A stretch of DNA of 64,000 bases from a bacterium (lineage in GTDB: Bacteria; CAIWAD01), in assembly GCA_030429345.1 (NCBI GenBank), contig JAUIFJ010000015.1:1-64000 (forward strand). The letters are read 5' to 3'. Numbering within the stretch: position 1 is the stretch's first letter; every line of letters begins with the position of its first letter. A model generated the notes under the pieces. It was not told the origin of the DNA. It made no database searches and saw nothing but the letters and a program-made list of their open reading frames with translations. This document shows, one piece after another, positions 32,091 to 41,506 of the stretch. The translations under genes were made by a program, and so were the position numbers.

Positions 32091-34349
32091 CTAGGGCATC
32101 GCATCCCAGCTTAGCGTCAGCAGGACACTGCGCCCCGGCGAGGGAAGAATCTCCCCGCTGCCGTGCAGGGGCCGGCTGAGGTGCTCGCGGATCTCGCGAT
32201 CCAGCAGGTTGCGCACAGCCAGCGCGAGCTGTACGCCTCCCGGGGCGTTCCAGTTCAGTCCACCGTCGAGTCGTGCAAATCCTGGCGTCGGGCTTTCGCC
32301 GAAGGCCTGGGATACGCGATCCTGGTTGCGCACGAAGCGTGCCGCCAGCCAGGTATCCAGCGCCAATCGCTGCCACAGCTTCTCGATCCGCAGCAGGCCC
32401 TCGAGAGGAGGAATTTCCGGCAAGGGTTCTTCGCGGTCGACATCCTCCGCATGGGTATACGCGGCCTGGGCGCTGAGCCGAAGGTCGGGCAGCGCAAGCC
32501 AGATCGCCTCCAGCTCGAATCCGGCGAAACGGGCCTCCTCCAGGTTGACGAAACGGCGTACGCCGGGACTGCTGGGCATGACAGGGGCCAGGCTGGTGTC
32601 GATGCGGGAGCTGATGAAGTTCCCGACCCGTGACACATAGATCGTCGCCTCCAGCTCGGCGCTCCGCAGCCTGCGGCCCAGCCGGAGATCCAGCTGCGTA
32701 TTCGCTTCGGATGCCAGGCCCGGCGTGCCCAGCAGGTCGTAGGCGTCGCTGCCCACCGGGAAGGAATTGATGTAGGTCTCGGTCAATCCGGGGCTGCGCC
32801 GCGCATGGGCCAGCCAGGCCCCGGCCTGCCAGCCGCCCGCCCACTCGCGTCCGAGACCCAGGCTCAGGCTGGGATCGGTCCAGGCGTGATCCAGTTCGCC
32901 CTGCCGCGAGGCGAAGCCGGCATCGGGACGACGCGCTTCCGCGCGGCTGTGCTCCAGACGGGCCGAGAAGCGTCGTGTCCATTCGCCTTTTTGCAGGCTG
33001 CCCTCGGCGAAGAGGCCGGCCCGCGTGATCCGGCCACCGTTCCAGACGGTATCGTGCATCACCCTGCCCGCCATCGGCCCCATGAGGACTTCGCGCCGCC
33101 GGGTGCCTTCCGCCTCCTCACGGCGCAGGTCGGCGCCGGCGTGGAGCACCCAGTCCCTGCCCTGCCAGCCCGTTTCGCCGCGCAGGCTTCCGCTGCGAGT
33201 CAGGGCGTCCGTGCGCGCGTCCATCATCCGGCCGGCTGTCGGGCGCTCCAGGTTGTCCATCACGTGGCGCACTCGATTCCCGTGTGCGCTGATCGTCCAC
33301 TGGCGCAGGTGGGCATGCTTCGCCGTGTGACGCCATTCCAGGCGGAACAGGTTCGTGCGGTCCGAGCGCAGATCCATCGGCAGGGCCGGGAAGTCCGTCA
33401 GCCCTGCGACATTGCGTGATACATCCAGCCGGAACTCGTCCGCATCGCCCGCCAGCCCGCCCAGCGAGAGTCCGCCGCTGGAGCGATCGAAGCGGGACGC
33501 CACGTCCATGCCCATTCCGTCCTCGTAGTCGCTGCCCTTCGACCAGGAGCCGTGCAGCGCCAGGTCCGTCTTGCCGAGTACCTGGCCGACAACCGCTTCC
33601 GCCCGTCCCACGGAGCCGTTGCTTTCCCCGCCCAGGCTGAACCGCCCATAGGGCCGGTCGCCCGCGCTCCACTGGGAAGGTTCGCTGCGCGCCAGCACCG
33701 TGCCCCCCAGGGTCGAGCCATAGCGGAAACTGTGCGGTCCCTTCAGTACCTGCAGTTGATCGAGCCGGTTCGGCGCCAGCTGGCTGGAAGGAGGATCCAT
33801 GCGGTTGGGGCAGGCCGCCGCCGCGCAGGCGCCCCCGTCGAGCACGATGTTCAGCTGATCGCGCCGGAAACCGCGCAGCACTGGATCCACGCCATGGCTC
33901 CCGCTCTTGCGCACGCCGCCGAAGAGGGGGGAGGCGACCAGCCGTTCTCCCCCGTCGTGTGACAGGCGATCCGCATCCTCCAGGCGCAGGCTCTCTCGTG
34001 TGCCGCCGGCCTTTCGCAGGCCGAAGACGGTGACGGGCTGCATTTGCAGCTGGGCAAGGGAGCGCCGCAGCGTGCCGCTTTCCAGGCTGGCGGCCAGCGG
34101 GACCCCGCTCAGCTGCCACTGGCCGTAGGACAGGTGGGAGAAACTCAGCGTATCCGCCCCGAAGGGTACCTGCAGCATGCCCCTGCGATCGCTCAACAGC
34201 TCCAGGCTACCGACGCGGCAATGGGCTCCGGCAATCGGCCGCCCGCTCGCCTCATCGAGCAATTGCAGGGTTGTGGGTGCAGTCGATTCTGCGGCCATTG
34301 CGCAATCGGGAAGCATGGCCAGCAGAGTGGAAAGGACGATGATAAACAT
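32091..34349 (-). CDS. TonB-dependent receptor, NosA/OprC-like (copper type)
   Basis: A 752-residue outer-membrane receptor. It has a signal peptide, a short CarboxypepD_reg-like extension (QLLDEASGRPIAGAHCRVGS), a plug domain (FGGVRKSGSHGVDPVLRGFR, DQLQVLKGPHSFRYGSTLGG) and a barrel ending in VLLTLSW. The plug loop CAAAACPNRMDPPSSQLAP closely recalls the C/M..MDPP motif of copper receptors NosA and OprC, so copper uptake is inferred. The start is ATG 34349 (GTG 34352 is equally placed after GGAG). No copper chaperone or reductase genes adjoin it. Confidence 0.83.
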   Translation of the reverse strand: MFIIVLSTLLAMLPDCAMAAESTAPTTLQLLDEASGRPIAGAHCRVGSLELLSDRRGMLQVPFGADTLSFSHLSYGQWQLSGVPLAASLESGTLRRSLAQLQMQPVTVFGLRKAGGTRESLRLEDADRLSHDGGERLVASPLFGGVRKSGSHGVDPVLRGFRRDQLNIVLDGGACAAAACPNRMDPPSSQLAPNRLDQLQVLKGPHSFRYGSTLGGTVLARSEPSQWSAGDRPYGRFSLGGESNGSVGRAEAVVGQVLGKTDLALHGSWSKGSDYEDGMGMDVASRFDRSSGGLSLGGLAGDADEFRLDVSRNVAGLTDFPALPMDLRSDRTNLFRLEWRHTAKHAHLRQWTISAHGNRVRHVMDNLERPTAGRMMDARTDALTRSGSLRGETGWQGRDWVLHAGADLRREEAEGTRRREVLMGPMAGRVMHDTVWNGGRITRAGLFAEGSLQKGEWTRRFSARLEHSRAEARRPDAGFASRQGELDHAWTDPSLSLGLGREWAGGWQAGAWLAHARRSPGLTETYINSFPVGSDAYDLLGTPGLASEANTQLDLRLGRRLRSAELEATIYVSRVGNFISSRIDTSLAPVMPSSPGVRRFVNLEEARFAGFELEAIWLALPDLRLSAQAAYTHAEDVDREEPLPEIPPLEGLLRIEKLWQRLALDTWLAARFVRNQDRVSQAFGESPTPGFARLDGGLNWNAPGGVQLALAVRNLLDREIREHLSRPLHGSGEILPSPGRSVLLTLSWDAMP

Positions 34350-34452
34350 CACGGAAAGCTCCAGAAGCGGAAAGGCTCGGCATTAGCATTCGCAAGATAA
34401 GGCGATCGACTAATCCGAACAATGTTCCGTGCCCGTCGCAGGTAAAAATGTG

Positions 34453-34488
34453 AAACGCCGTCCACCCCTTGCGGAATGGACGGCGTTT
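34453..34488 (-). terminator. Terminator of the TonB receptor / beta-helix lipoprotein operon
   Basis: A perfect 12-bp stem (AAACGCCGTCCA / TGGACGGCGTTT) and 12-nt loop are followed on the minus strand by CACATTTTTACC, 20 bases beyond the lipoprotein stop. Confidence 0.85.
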
Positions 34489-34509
34489 CTGGGAATATAG
34501 AGGAAAAGA

Positions 34510-35862
34510 CTAGTCGTTCCAGCGCACCCAGGCAGCCTGGGTCCAATCGTTGCTGGGGTCGATGGCGCCAATGAAGTCCACGCTGGTGAACCAGCTGCCG
34601 GAGGGGCTTACACCACTACCGTCTGCGGTTCCCCAGGGGGTGAAGTCCATGCCGGCGGCATCGTTGAAGAAGTCCATGGGGTAGACCATGTTGTTGGTGG
34701 CGGCATCACAGAAGCGCATGGAATCCGCTTCGCTGTTGAAGCCGCCGAAGTCGCCCGCTCCGTCCTGGTCATTGTTGTAGATCAGGGTGTTCGTGATCGT
34801 CAGCAGGTCGTTGTCGTAATTGTCGCTAGTGGCGTCGCCGTCACCGCTCTCGAGCTTCCAGTTGATGCCGGCGTAATTGGCGATCAGGAAATTGCTCAGT
34901 TCGCCTTCGAAGTCCTCGCGCAGGCGCATGCCGTAGTTCTTGTCCTCGGCGTCCTTGCCGGCGCCGAAGCCGTAAAGGGTCACATTGCTGAGGATGGGGC
35001 GCGTCGCGTCGCCGCTGCCCAGGGTCTTGCGGCCGTCGGACTCGAAGCCGTTGTCGGCGCCGGGGGCCTGCATGGCGAACCAGAACTGGCCGTTGCCGCG
35101 CCAGCCTTCGTCCATGTCGAAACTGTCGTCGTCGTTGTACATGCTGACCAGGTACTTGGCGCTGACATTGCCGCCGAACCATTCGAAACCGTCGTCGGTG
35201 CACTTGTAGACCTGGACGTGATCCAGCGTCGTGCCGCTGCCGCAGCTGTAGAGGCTCAGGCCGTTGAGCTCGCTGCCGGCGGCGATGCCGAAGCCGCAGT
35301 ACTCGATGCGCACGTAGCTCAGGCTGCCGCTGTCGTCACTGGAATTGCTGCCGCCGTAGGCGATGCTCTCGCTCAGGCCTTCCACGTCGCCCTCGCCGCC
35401 GCTGATGTTGTTGGGGGCCTCGCCGATCAGCACGATGCCGCCCCAGTCGCCGGCCGATTTGGTGCCGCGGCCGCTGGTGAAGACCACCGGCTGGTCGGCC
35501 GTGCCGTTGCAGTGCAGCTGGGCGCTCGGACGGGCCGTGTCGAAATTGGTGGCGTCGGCGCGCAGGGTGATGATGGCGCCCACGTCGTCCGGATTATCGT
35601 TGTGATACGCGAAGCTGACGGTGACGCCGGCCTCGATGGTCAGGTTCACGCCGGGCAGCACGTAGTACTTGCCGGAGAGGCTCATGTCGCTGCTCCAGGT
35701 GGTGTTCTCGGTGATCAGCGTACCCGGCAGGTCGGTGTAGACCTGGGGAATGGTCTGGTTGTTGCCGCCGTTGTCGTCATCGTCATCGTCGTCGCAGGCG
35801 GTCATGCTGAGCATGGTGGACGCGGCGACAAGGGCCAGAATCCAGTGCTTCTTGAGGGACAT
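34510..35862 (-). CDS. Surface lipoprotein with beta-helix fold, partner of TonB receptor
   Basis: A 450-residue lipoprotein with lipobox LSMTAC followed by a run of aspartates. The body carries DWGGIVLIGEAPNNISGGEG, LSYVRIEYCGFGIAAGSELN and LDHVQVYKCTDDGFEWFGGN, the pattern of right-handed parallel beta-helix proteins. It is encoded 69 bases downstream of a TonB receptor and shares its terminator, so the two form an operon. Similar receptor/beta-helix pairs are common in Bacteroidetes and Caulobacter-type genomes, where some are linked to phosphate supply; that link is recalled, not shown here. AGGAG precedes ATG 35862. Confidence 0.85.
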   Translation of the reverse strand: MSLKKHWILALVAASTMLSMTACDDDDDDDNGGNNQTIPQVYTDLPGTLITENTTWSSDMSLSGKYYVLPGVNLTIEAGVTVSFAYHNDNPDDVGAIITLRADATNFDTARPSAQLHCNGTADQPVVFTSGRGTKSAGDWGGIVLIGEAPNNISGGEGDVEGLSESIAYGGSNSSDDSGSLSYVRIEYCGFGIAAGSELNGLSLYSCGSGTTLDHVQVYKCTDDGFEWFGGNVSAKYLVSMYNDDDSFDMDEGWRGNGQFWFAMQAPGADNGFESDGRKTLGSGDATRPILSNVTLYGFGAGKDAEDKNYGMRLREDFEGELSNFLIANYAGINWKLESGDGDATSDNYDNDLLTITNTLIYNNDQDGAGDFGGFNSEADSMRFCDAATNNMVYPMDFFNDAAGMDFTPWGTADGSGVSPSGSWFTSVDFIGAIDPSNDWTQAAWVRWND

Positions 35863-35931
35863 CTTCACTCCTGTGTATTGCTTTGTGTCTCTGTCATGAA
35901 CACGTTGGTTGCGACGGATGTGTGACACCTG

Positions 35932-38604
35932 CTAGAGCTCGTAGCTGAAGCCCAGCGAAACGGTGCGGCCGGGGCTGTAGGTGTCGGTGACAATGCCGGA
36001 CTGCACGAACTCCACGTCGTCGTCCAGCAGGTTGGACAGGCTCAGCTTCGTGGTCCAGGCGCCCCACTCGCGGCTGGCCACCAGGTCCAGCTTGTGGAAG
36101 GGCTGCTCGTACTCGTCGTCGCCCTGGTTGAGGCTGCCGACGCTGCTGATGCGCTTGCCGAAGGTATTGTAGGCCAGGTTGAGCGTGCTGTTCAGCTCTT
36201 CGATCTTCCAGTAGTAGTTCAGGTTCAGCGAGTAGGGCGACTGGCCGTAGAGGGCGCGATCGCGGTTGGCCTGGTTGTGTACGTCGTCGGCATAGTTCAC
36301 TTCGCTGTGGATCAGCGTCAGGTTGCCCGACAGCTGCATCTGGCGGTTGAGGTTCTTGCGCAGCTCGAACTCCAGGCCGAAAAGGTCGGCCGAGTCCACA
36401 TTGTCGTACACTACCTCCGGCTGCTGGCTGTTGCGATGGCGCAGCTCGATGGGCTTGTCGAAGTGCTTGTAGAAGGCGCCGACGGCCGCCAGCTCACCAA
36501 TGCCGAAGTAGTACTCGTAGCGCAGGTCCGTGTTCGTGATGCGCGTGCGCTCGATCTCGCTGTTGCCGTAGGTCGTGCGGCCGCCGATGAAGTCGGTGAA
36601 GTAGAAGTCGGCCAGCTCGCGGAACTCGGGACGGGCCAGGGTCATGGAGGCGGCGCCGCGCAGGGCGGTATCGTTGGTGATGCGCCAGGTCGTGTTGAGG
36701 GCCGGCAGCACATCCGTGTAGTTGGTCAGCTCCTCGTCGTTCAGGTCCTGGGCATCCTGCTCCAGGCGCACGCCCAGGTTGACTTCCAGGGTCGGTGTGA
36801 CATTGATCTCGCCGCTGACGTAGGCCGCGAAGCGGTTCTGCACGGCCTCGTAGGAGTCGCTGCCGCGGGTGCTTTCGAAGAAGCGCAGCTGGCCGGCGGC
36901 GACCACGTCCGGGCCGAGGGCGCTTTCGGCGTCCGTGCCGCGCAGCTCGGTCGGGTAGGGGCTGCTCGTGCCCGAGTTGTCGTAGGTGAACTGGCGTGCG
37001 TCGAAGGTCCGGTCGCGGTTCATGTACTGCAGTCCGGTCTTCAGGCCCAGCTTCTGAAGCGGACGGAATTCGAGGCCCAGTTCCGAGTCGAGAATCCGGT
37101 CGTCCTGTTCGCTGAAGAAGTGGTAGTTGCCGCGCTGGGTCAGCACGATCTCGAAACGCCGTGTGACATCATTGAAGGCGTAGTGCGTGTTGCGCGTGTC
37201 CGGTTCCTCGCGGCGCGTGCTGCTCAGGCCCAGGCGCGCCTTGACGCGGCCTTCGGGCAGCATGGGCAGATCCTGCTTCAGCTCGAGGCTGTTGCTGAGC
37301 ATGCTGCGGCGCTCGAACTTGAGAATGTCCTGGCGGTAGTCGCCGTCGCTGTTGTAGTACGAACCCGAGACGCGGGTCGCCTTGTCCTCGGCCTGGTTCA
37401 CGTAGAGGTTGCGCAGGCCGACGGTCGTCCGCGGGCTGAGCTTGAAGAAGACGTTGACCATGGCGCTCAGGCCGCTCTTCTGGCTGCCGGAAATGCGCTC
37501 GTAGTCGGAAGCCAGCGCGCCGGGCTGGTAGAGGTTGCGGTAGTCGCCGTTCCGGTTGTCTGTCTTGTGGCTCCAGGAAAAGGACGTCACCAGGCCCAGT
37601 TCGCGCTCGTTGAACAGCTCATACCTGTCCGCGTAGGACAGGCCCCAGCTCTGGTTGATCGGAGCGCTGTCCATGCCGGGCGTCCAGTTGTTCTGGAAAG
37701 CGGAGGCGGCCTGCATGCCTTCCTCGGAACTCATGCGGCCGTCGCCGTTGGCGTCGTTGGTATTGCCCGGCAGCTCGCGGGTGCCGTCGTCGTAGCCCAG
37801 GAAGTCCGTGTCTCCGCCTTCGTAGCTCAGGAAGTCCTTCCCGGTGCTGGTGGTATTGAAGCTGGTGCTCATGCCCACCTTGAGGCTGCGCTGGTCCGGA
37901 AACTCGCGGGTCTTGATCTGCACGCTGCCGCCGCCGAACTCGCCGGGCTGGTCCGCCGTGTAGGTCTTCTGCACGGTGACATTGTCGACCAGGCTGGAAC
38001 TGAGCAGGTCGGCCGGTACTTCGCGGCGGTCGGGGTTGGTGGAAGGCAGGGCCGATCCGTTGAGCTGCACGTTGCTGTAGCGATCCCCCATGCCGCGGAC
38101 GAAAATGTCCTTGCCGTTCTGGATCGTCACGCCGGTGACACGCTTCAGCGCGCTGGCCACGTTCCCGTCGCCGCTCTTGCTCATCTGCTCGGAGCTGATG
38201 GCGTCGTTGACCGTGTCCGCCTTCTTGCGGGCGGTCAGCAGGGCGTTTTCGTTGTTGGTCTTGATCCGGCCCTGAATGACCACTTCCTCGCCCTTGAGCA
38301 CGAAGGGGACGCACTGCAGGTCAATCACCGTCTCTTCGTTGTCGATGACGACGACCTGCTTCTTCTCAAGCGCTTCGTAGGAAATGTGCGAGACCTGGAT
38401 GTCCCAGCTGCCCTGGTCGACGACGATGCGGTAGCGGCCGTCCAGGTCGGTCGAAGCGCCGGCCCGGCTGCCGACGACGACCACATTGGCGCCCACGATG
38501 GGCTCGCCGTCCTTGCTGCTGGTAACGGTGCCAGTGAGAGTGCCTTTGGCCTGGGCCAGGCCCGCGGCGAAGAGCAACACGACCAGTAGAGATCGAATGC
38601 GCAT
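35932..38604 (-). CDS. TonB-dependent receptor with regulatory-like N-terminal domain
   Basis: An 890-residue outer-membrane receptor. A signal peptide (LLVVLLFAAGLAQA) is followed by a carboxypeptidase-regulatory-like domain (GTLTGTVTSSKDGEPIVGAN), a plug (GVTIQNGKDIFVRGMGDRYS, NVQLNGSALPSTNPDRREVP, GEFGGGSVQIKTREF) and a long barrel ending RTVSLGFSYEL. The plug matches the receptor subfamily that pairs with beta-helix lipoproteins. GGAGG lies before ATG 38604. The phoBR genes lie close upstream, so phosphate regulation is plausible, although I found no convincing Pho box in the leader. The substrate is unproven. Confidence 0.88.
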   Translation of the reverse strand: MRIRSLLVVLLFAAGLAQAKGTLTGTVTSSKDGEPIVGANVVVVGSRAGASTDLDGRYRIVVDQGSWDIQVSHISYEALEKKQVVVIDNEETVIDLQCVPFVLKGEEVVIQGRIKTNNENALLTARKKADTVNDAISSEQMSKSGDGNVASALKRVTGVTIQNGKDIFVRGMGDRYSNVQLNGSALPSTNPDRREVPADLLSSSLVDNVTVQKTYTADQPGEFGGGSVQIKTREFPDQRSLKVGMSTSFNTTSTGKDFLSYEGGDTDFLGYDDGTRELPGNTNDANGDGRMSSEEGMQAASAFQNNWTPGMDSAPINQSWGLSYADRYELFNERELGLVTSFSWSHKTDNRNGDYRNLYQPGALASDYERISGSQKSGLSAMVNVFFKLSPRTTVGLRNLYVNQAEDKATRVSGSYYNSDGDYRQDILKFERRSMLSNSLELKQDLPMLPEGRVKARLGLSSTRREEPDTRNTHYAFNDVTRRFEIVLTQRGNYHFFSEQDDRILDSELGLEFRPLQKLGLKTGLQYMNRDRTFDARQFTYDNSGTSSPYPTELRGTDAESALGPDVVAAGQLRFFESTRGSDSYEAVQNRFAAYVSGEINVTPTLEVNLGVRLEQDAQDLNDEELTNYTDVLPALNTTWRITNDTALRGAASMTLARPEFRELADFYFTDFIGGRTTYGNSEIERTRITNTDLRYEYYFGIGELAAVGAFYKHFDKPIELRHRNSQQPEVVYDNVDSADLFGLEFELRKNLNRQMQLSGNLTLIHSEVNYADDVHNQANRDRALYGQSPYSLNLNYYWKIEELNSTLNLAYNTFGKRISSVGSLNQGDDEYEQPFHKLDLVASREWGAWTTKLSLSNLLDDDVEFVQSGIVTDTYSPGRTVSLGFSYEL

Positions 38605-38627
38605 GGTTCCTCCATATTCCCGAAACA

Positions 38628-38661
38628 AACATCGCCGGCTATTCCCGTAACCGGCGATGTT
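38628..38661 (-). promoter_or_regulatory. Leader hairpin upstream of the TonB receptor
   Basis: A perfect 11-bp stem (AACATCGCCGG / CCGGCGATGTT) with a 12-nt loop lies in the 5' leader, followed on the transcript by TGTTTCGGG. It could be an attenuator, or a second barrier to read-through from the upstream gene. Confidence 0.5.
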
Positions 38662-38775
38662 CCCATTTGAATCGCGCTCAAAGTGAGAGCGGGCAATCAA
38701 GAGACTGTGAGCCGCGTGTTAGATCTCTGTCAAGGTGATTCCGGGCTTGCTTCGGAAATCGGAAAGAGAAGAAGA

Positions 38776-38799
38776 ACCCCGGGCAGGACGCTCCGGGGT
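38776..38799 (-). terminator. Terminator of the nucleotidyltransferase gene
   Basis: A 7-bp ACCCCGG/CCGGGGT stem with a 10-nt loop, followed on the minus strand by TCTTCTTCTCTTTCC, lies directly after the stop at 38808. Confidence 0.75.
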
Positions 38800-38807
38800 C
38801 GTGCATT

Positions 38808-39617
38808 TCAGCGGGACGCGCCAGATTCCGGGGGCAGCTGGACTCCCTGCTCATCCAGCAGTCCCAGGCAGTCCTGGAACCAGGCGCAGGCTTCCCGGTG
38901 GCGATCCGCCAACTCGGCAAGCTGTCCGACGAACCACAGGCGCTCGAGGCGCGGGTGCAGCTCTTCAGGCAGTTCGTAGTAGATGTAGCGCGTAGCGAAA
39001 GTGGCGTGGGCCGGACGGTGCAGCAGCCCCAGGACCTCCAGCAGCGGTCGCAGGGTGAAGCCCATATAGAAGGAATGGGCCTCGATCCAGTTGCCCCGGG
39101 CGAGTTCCTTTTCCACCAGGCACTGGAAGAGGCGGAAGCGTCGGCGGCAGGTCAGCAGCTGGCGCTCGAGCTGCTCCCGCAGCTGCTCCCGCCCGGATGC
39201 ATCCAGCGGGCCGACGCGCACCTGCTCCTGCTTGTCGAAGTGGATCCGCGTGTCGCCGTGGATCTCGCGGGGAATGTGAATCCCCTCGCGATCAGGCTTC
39301 ATCAGGCTCAGGTCGATCAGCAGGAAGGGGCCGGCGTCCTCTAGACGAAAGAAAGCCTGGGGCTGGCCATTGAGGGTCGGCTGGGGCATCTCGAAGCGCA
39401 TCTCGACGGGAGACAGGACGGACAGGCAGGCTTCGACGGCATGGAAAGTATCCTGCTCGCGCCCATCCTCCACCAGCAGTCCCAGATCGATGTCCGACCA
39501 CTGGTCGACCCGCCCCCAGGCGGCCGCTCCGCCCTCGACCAGGGCCAGGGCCCAGGGCAGGGCGCCCAGGTCACGCACCAGGGCATTCAGAATCTGTTCA
39601 CGAGTCAGCATGCGCAT
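38808..39617 (-). CDS. Nucleotidyltransferase-fold protein
   Basis: About 269 residues with the polymerase-beta-like nucleotidyltransferase motif GGAAAWGRVDQWSDIDLGLL (G-S/A..x..SDID). A third acidic site lies in PFLLIDLSLMK, followed by a helical C-terminal half (LLTCRRRFRLFQCLVEKELA). The layout recalls antibiotic adenylyltransferases and related proteins of unknown substrate. Start choice is uncertain. TTG 39653 overlaps the phoR stop, while ATG 39617 or 39611 fits the ECF-like promoter at 39617-39645, which would give a nearly leaderless message. It may serve two transcripts: read-through from phoBR and its own stress promoter. Confidence 0.72.
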   Translation of the reverse strand: MRMLTREQILNALVRDLGALPWALALVEGGAAAWGRVDQWSDIDLGLLVEDGREQDTFHAVEACLSVLSPVEMRFEMPQPTLNGQPQAFFRLEDAGPFLLIDLSLMKPDREGIHIPREIHGDTRIHFDKQEQVRVGPLDASGREQLREQLERQLLTCRRRFRLFQCLVEKELARGNWIEAHSFYMGFTLRPLLEVLGLLHRPAHATFATRYIYYELPEELHPRLERLWFVGQLAELADRHREACAWFQDCLGLLDEQGVQLPPESGASR

Positions 39618-39645
39618 TGGACGAGGCGGCGGGGCATGCGTTTCA
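39617..39645 (-). promoter_or_regulatory. Third ECF-type promoter-like site
   Basis: On the minus strand TGAAAC, 16 nt, CGTCCAA, sharing the CGCCT and the full -10 heptamer with the two sigma-operon promoters 13-16 kb away. It overlaps the end of phoR and the start of the nucleotidyltransferase gene. Whether it is active is unknown. Confidence 0.6.
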
Positions 39646-39649
39646 GGAT

Positions 39650-41470
39650 TCAACCGGATCCGGCCTGTGCCGCCGCCTGTTTCGTTCCGCTACCGGGCAG
39701 CGAGGACGGAATGCGCAACTGGAAGCAACTGCCCTTGCCCGGTTCGCTGTCGACCGTGATGCGGCCTCCATGGGCCCGGGCAATGTGCTTGACGATGGAC
39801 AGGCCCAGGCCCGTCCCGCCCATTTTGCGGCTGCGGGCCTTGTCGACCACGTAGAAGCGTTCGAAGAGCCGCGGCAGGTCCGCCCCGGGAATGCCGATGC
39901 CCTGGTCGCGCACGCAGAGCTGCAGCTCGCTCCCGTCTACCCAGGCCTGGATCTGCACCTGGCCGCCGGGATCGCTGTATTTGATGGCGTTCTCCACCAG
40001 GTTGCTCAGGGCGCGCTCGATGCGGTGGCTGTCGATGGACCAGGCCAGGTCGGCGGGACAGTCCAGCTTCAGTTTCACCTTCCGTTCCGCGGCCAGGGAC
40101 TGGAAGAGTTCGCGCACCATGTCCAGCAGGGGAAACAACTCGATCGTCTGCCGATCGATGATTCCGCCATCGCGCTCCTCGCGCTCGATGCGGGAAAGCT
40201 CCAGCAGGTCGTCGATGATGGCGTTCATGCGGGTCACCTGGCGCTGGATGATGCCCAGGAAGCGCTCGAGGGTCTCGCGGTCGGCTCCGCCATCCTCGAG
40301 CAGGGTCTCGACGAAACCGCGGATCGAGGTGATCGGCGTGCGCAGCTCGTGTGAGACATTGGCCACGAAGTCCTCGCGCACGGTTTCCAGGCGCTTGAGC
40401 CGCGTGATCTCGTTGAGCACGCAGAGCGTGCCGATCACCTGCTCGCTCGAGTCGAGCAGCGGTGTCACGCTGACCGCGTAGTGGCGCGTGCCCTCTCCGT
40501 CCAGCTGCACCCGGTGCTCCGAGTCCCCGCCTTCCGCCAGGGCGCTCTCGAGGGCCTGCCGCAGGCCGTCGTGTTCCAGGCATTCGGGGAAGATGCGGCG
40601 CAGCAGGCGCGCCTCGCGCGTGCGCAGGTGGCTGCAGGCGGCGCGGTTGATGAAGACGGAGCGCATGTCGCGGTCGAGACCGATCACGCCCTCGTTCATG
40701 CTGTCGAGCAAAGCCTCGCGCATGTTGCGCTCGCGGGCCAGGGAGCGCACCTTCTCGTCGACGCGCTCGGCCATGTGATTCATGGCCGCTCCCAGGCTGT
40801 TCAGCTCCTCCACCTTGCCCTCTTCCAGGCGCAGGCTGAGGCTTCCGCTGGCGTACTGCTCCGCCGCCTGCCGCATCTGCTCGATGGGAACGGAGATCCG
40901 TCGCGTATACCACAGGCTCAGCAGGGCCGCCAGCAGCATGAAGCCGAGGCTGATCCCGAAGATCTCACGTTGCTGGGCCAGGATCGCCTTCTGCACCCCG
41001 CGCAGGGGCACCGACAGGCGGAAGACCGGCGCGTCCCCTCGCGGGTCGAGCAGCATGGCGTGATACACCATCTCCGCGCCCAGCGTCCGGCTGTAGCGCA
41101 CGGACTCGCCCGCCCCCGTCGCGCGGGCCTGGAGGATCTCCGGCCGGTTGCCGTGGTTGTCCATCAGCTCGGGATCCTCGTCCGTGTCGGCCAGGACCAG
41201 GCCTTCGCGGGCGATCAGCGTGAAGCGGGTGTCGGTGCGGCGGGCGGCCCGCGCGAGCAGGCTGTCGACGGCAGGGACCTCCGGATCGGAAAGGGCCTGG
41301 ATCACGAAGGGCGCCAGCAGCCGGCTCTGCACGCCCAGGTCGCTGGTCTGGCGCTCGATGGCGACGCGATGCAGGTGACGTCCGGCCACCAGGGCCAACA
41401 ACGCCAGGCTCAGGACCAGAACCGCGAGGGAGGGGGGATAGATCAACCAGAAGAGCTTGCGCGGCCTCAT
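39650..41470 (-). CDS. phoR: PhoR-like sensor histidine kinase
   Basis: A 606-residue inner-membrane kinase. TM1 (SLAVLVLSLALLALVAGRHL) leads to a periplasmic sensor region, then TM2 (ISLGFMLLAALLSLWYT), a HAMP linker and a PAS domain (LLDSMNEGVIGLDRDMRSVF). The dimerisation/phospho-acceptor box is FVANVSHELRTPITSIRGFV, and the ATPase domain has N (LVENAIKYS), G1 (DQGIGIPGADLPRLFERFY) and G2 (GGTGLGLSIVKHI) boxes. This is the PhoR layout. It follows phoB by 36 bases. Family knowledge: it phosphorylates PhoB under phosphate limitation. Good GGAAGGAA site at the start. Confidence 0.9.
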   Translation of the reverse strand: MRPRKLFWLIYPPSLAVLVLSLALLALVAGRHLHRVAIERQTSDLGVQSRLLAPFVIQALSDPEVPAVDSLLARAARRTDTRFTLIAREGLVLADTDEDPELMDNHGNRPEILQARATGAGESVRYSRTLGAEMVYHAMLLDPRGDAPVFRLSVPLRGVQKAILAQQREIFGISLGFMLLAALLSLWYTRRISVPIEQMRQAAEQYASGSLSLRLEEGKVEELNSLGAAMNHMAERVDEKVRSLARERNMREALLDSMNEGVIGLDRDMRSVFINRAACSHLRTREARLLRRIFPECLEHDGLRQALESALAEGGDSEHRVQLDGEGTRHYAVSVTPLLDSSEQVIGTLCVLNEITRLKRLETVREDFVANVSHELRTPITSIRGFVETLLEDGGADRETLERFLGIIQRQVTRMNAIIDDLLELSRIEREERDGGIIDRQTIELFPLLDMVRELFQSLAAERKVKLKLDCPADLAWSIDSHRIERALSNLVENAIKYSDPGGQVQIQAWVDGSELQLCVRDQGIGIPGADLPRLFERFYVVDKARSRKMGGTGLGLSIVKHIARAHGGRITVDSEPGKGSCFQLRIPSSLPGSGTKQAAAQAGSG

Positions 41471-41506
41471 GCGCTTCCTTCCCGGATCAGGTCCGCGGCG
41501 GGGCGG

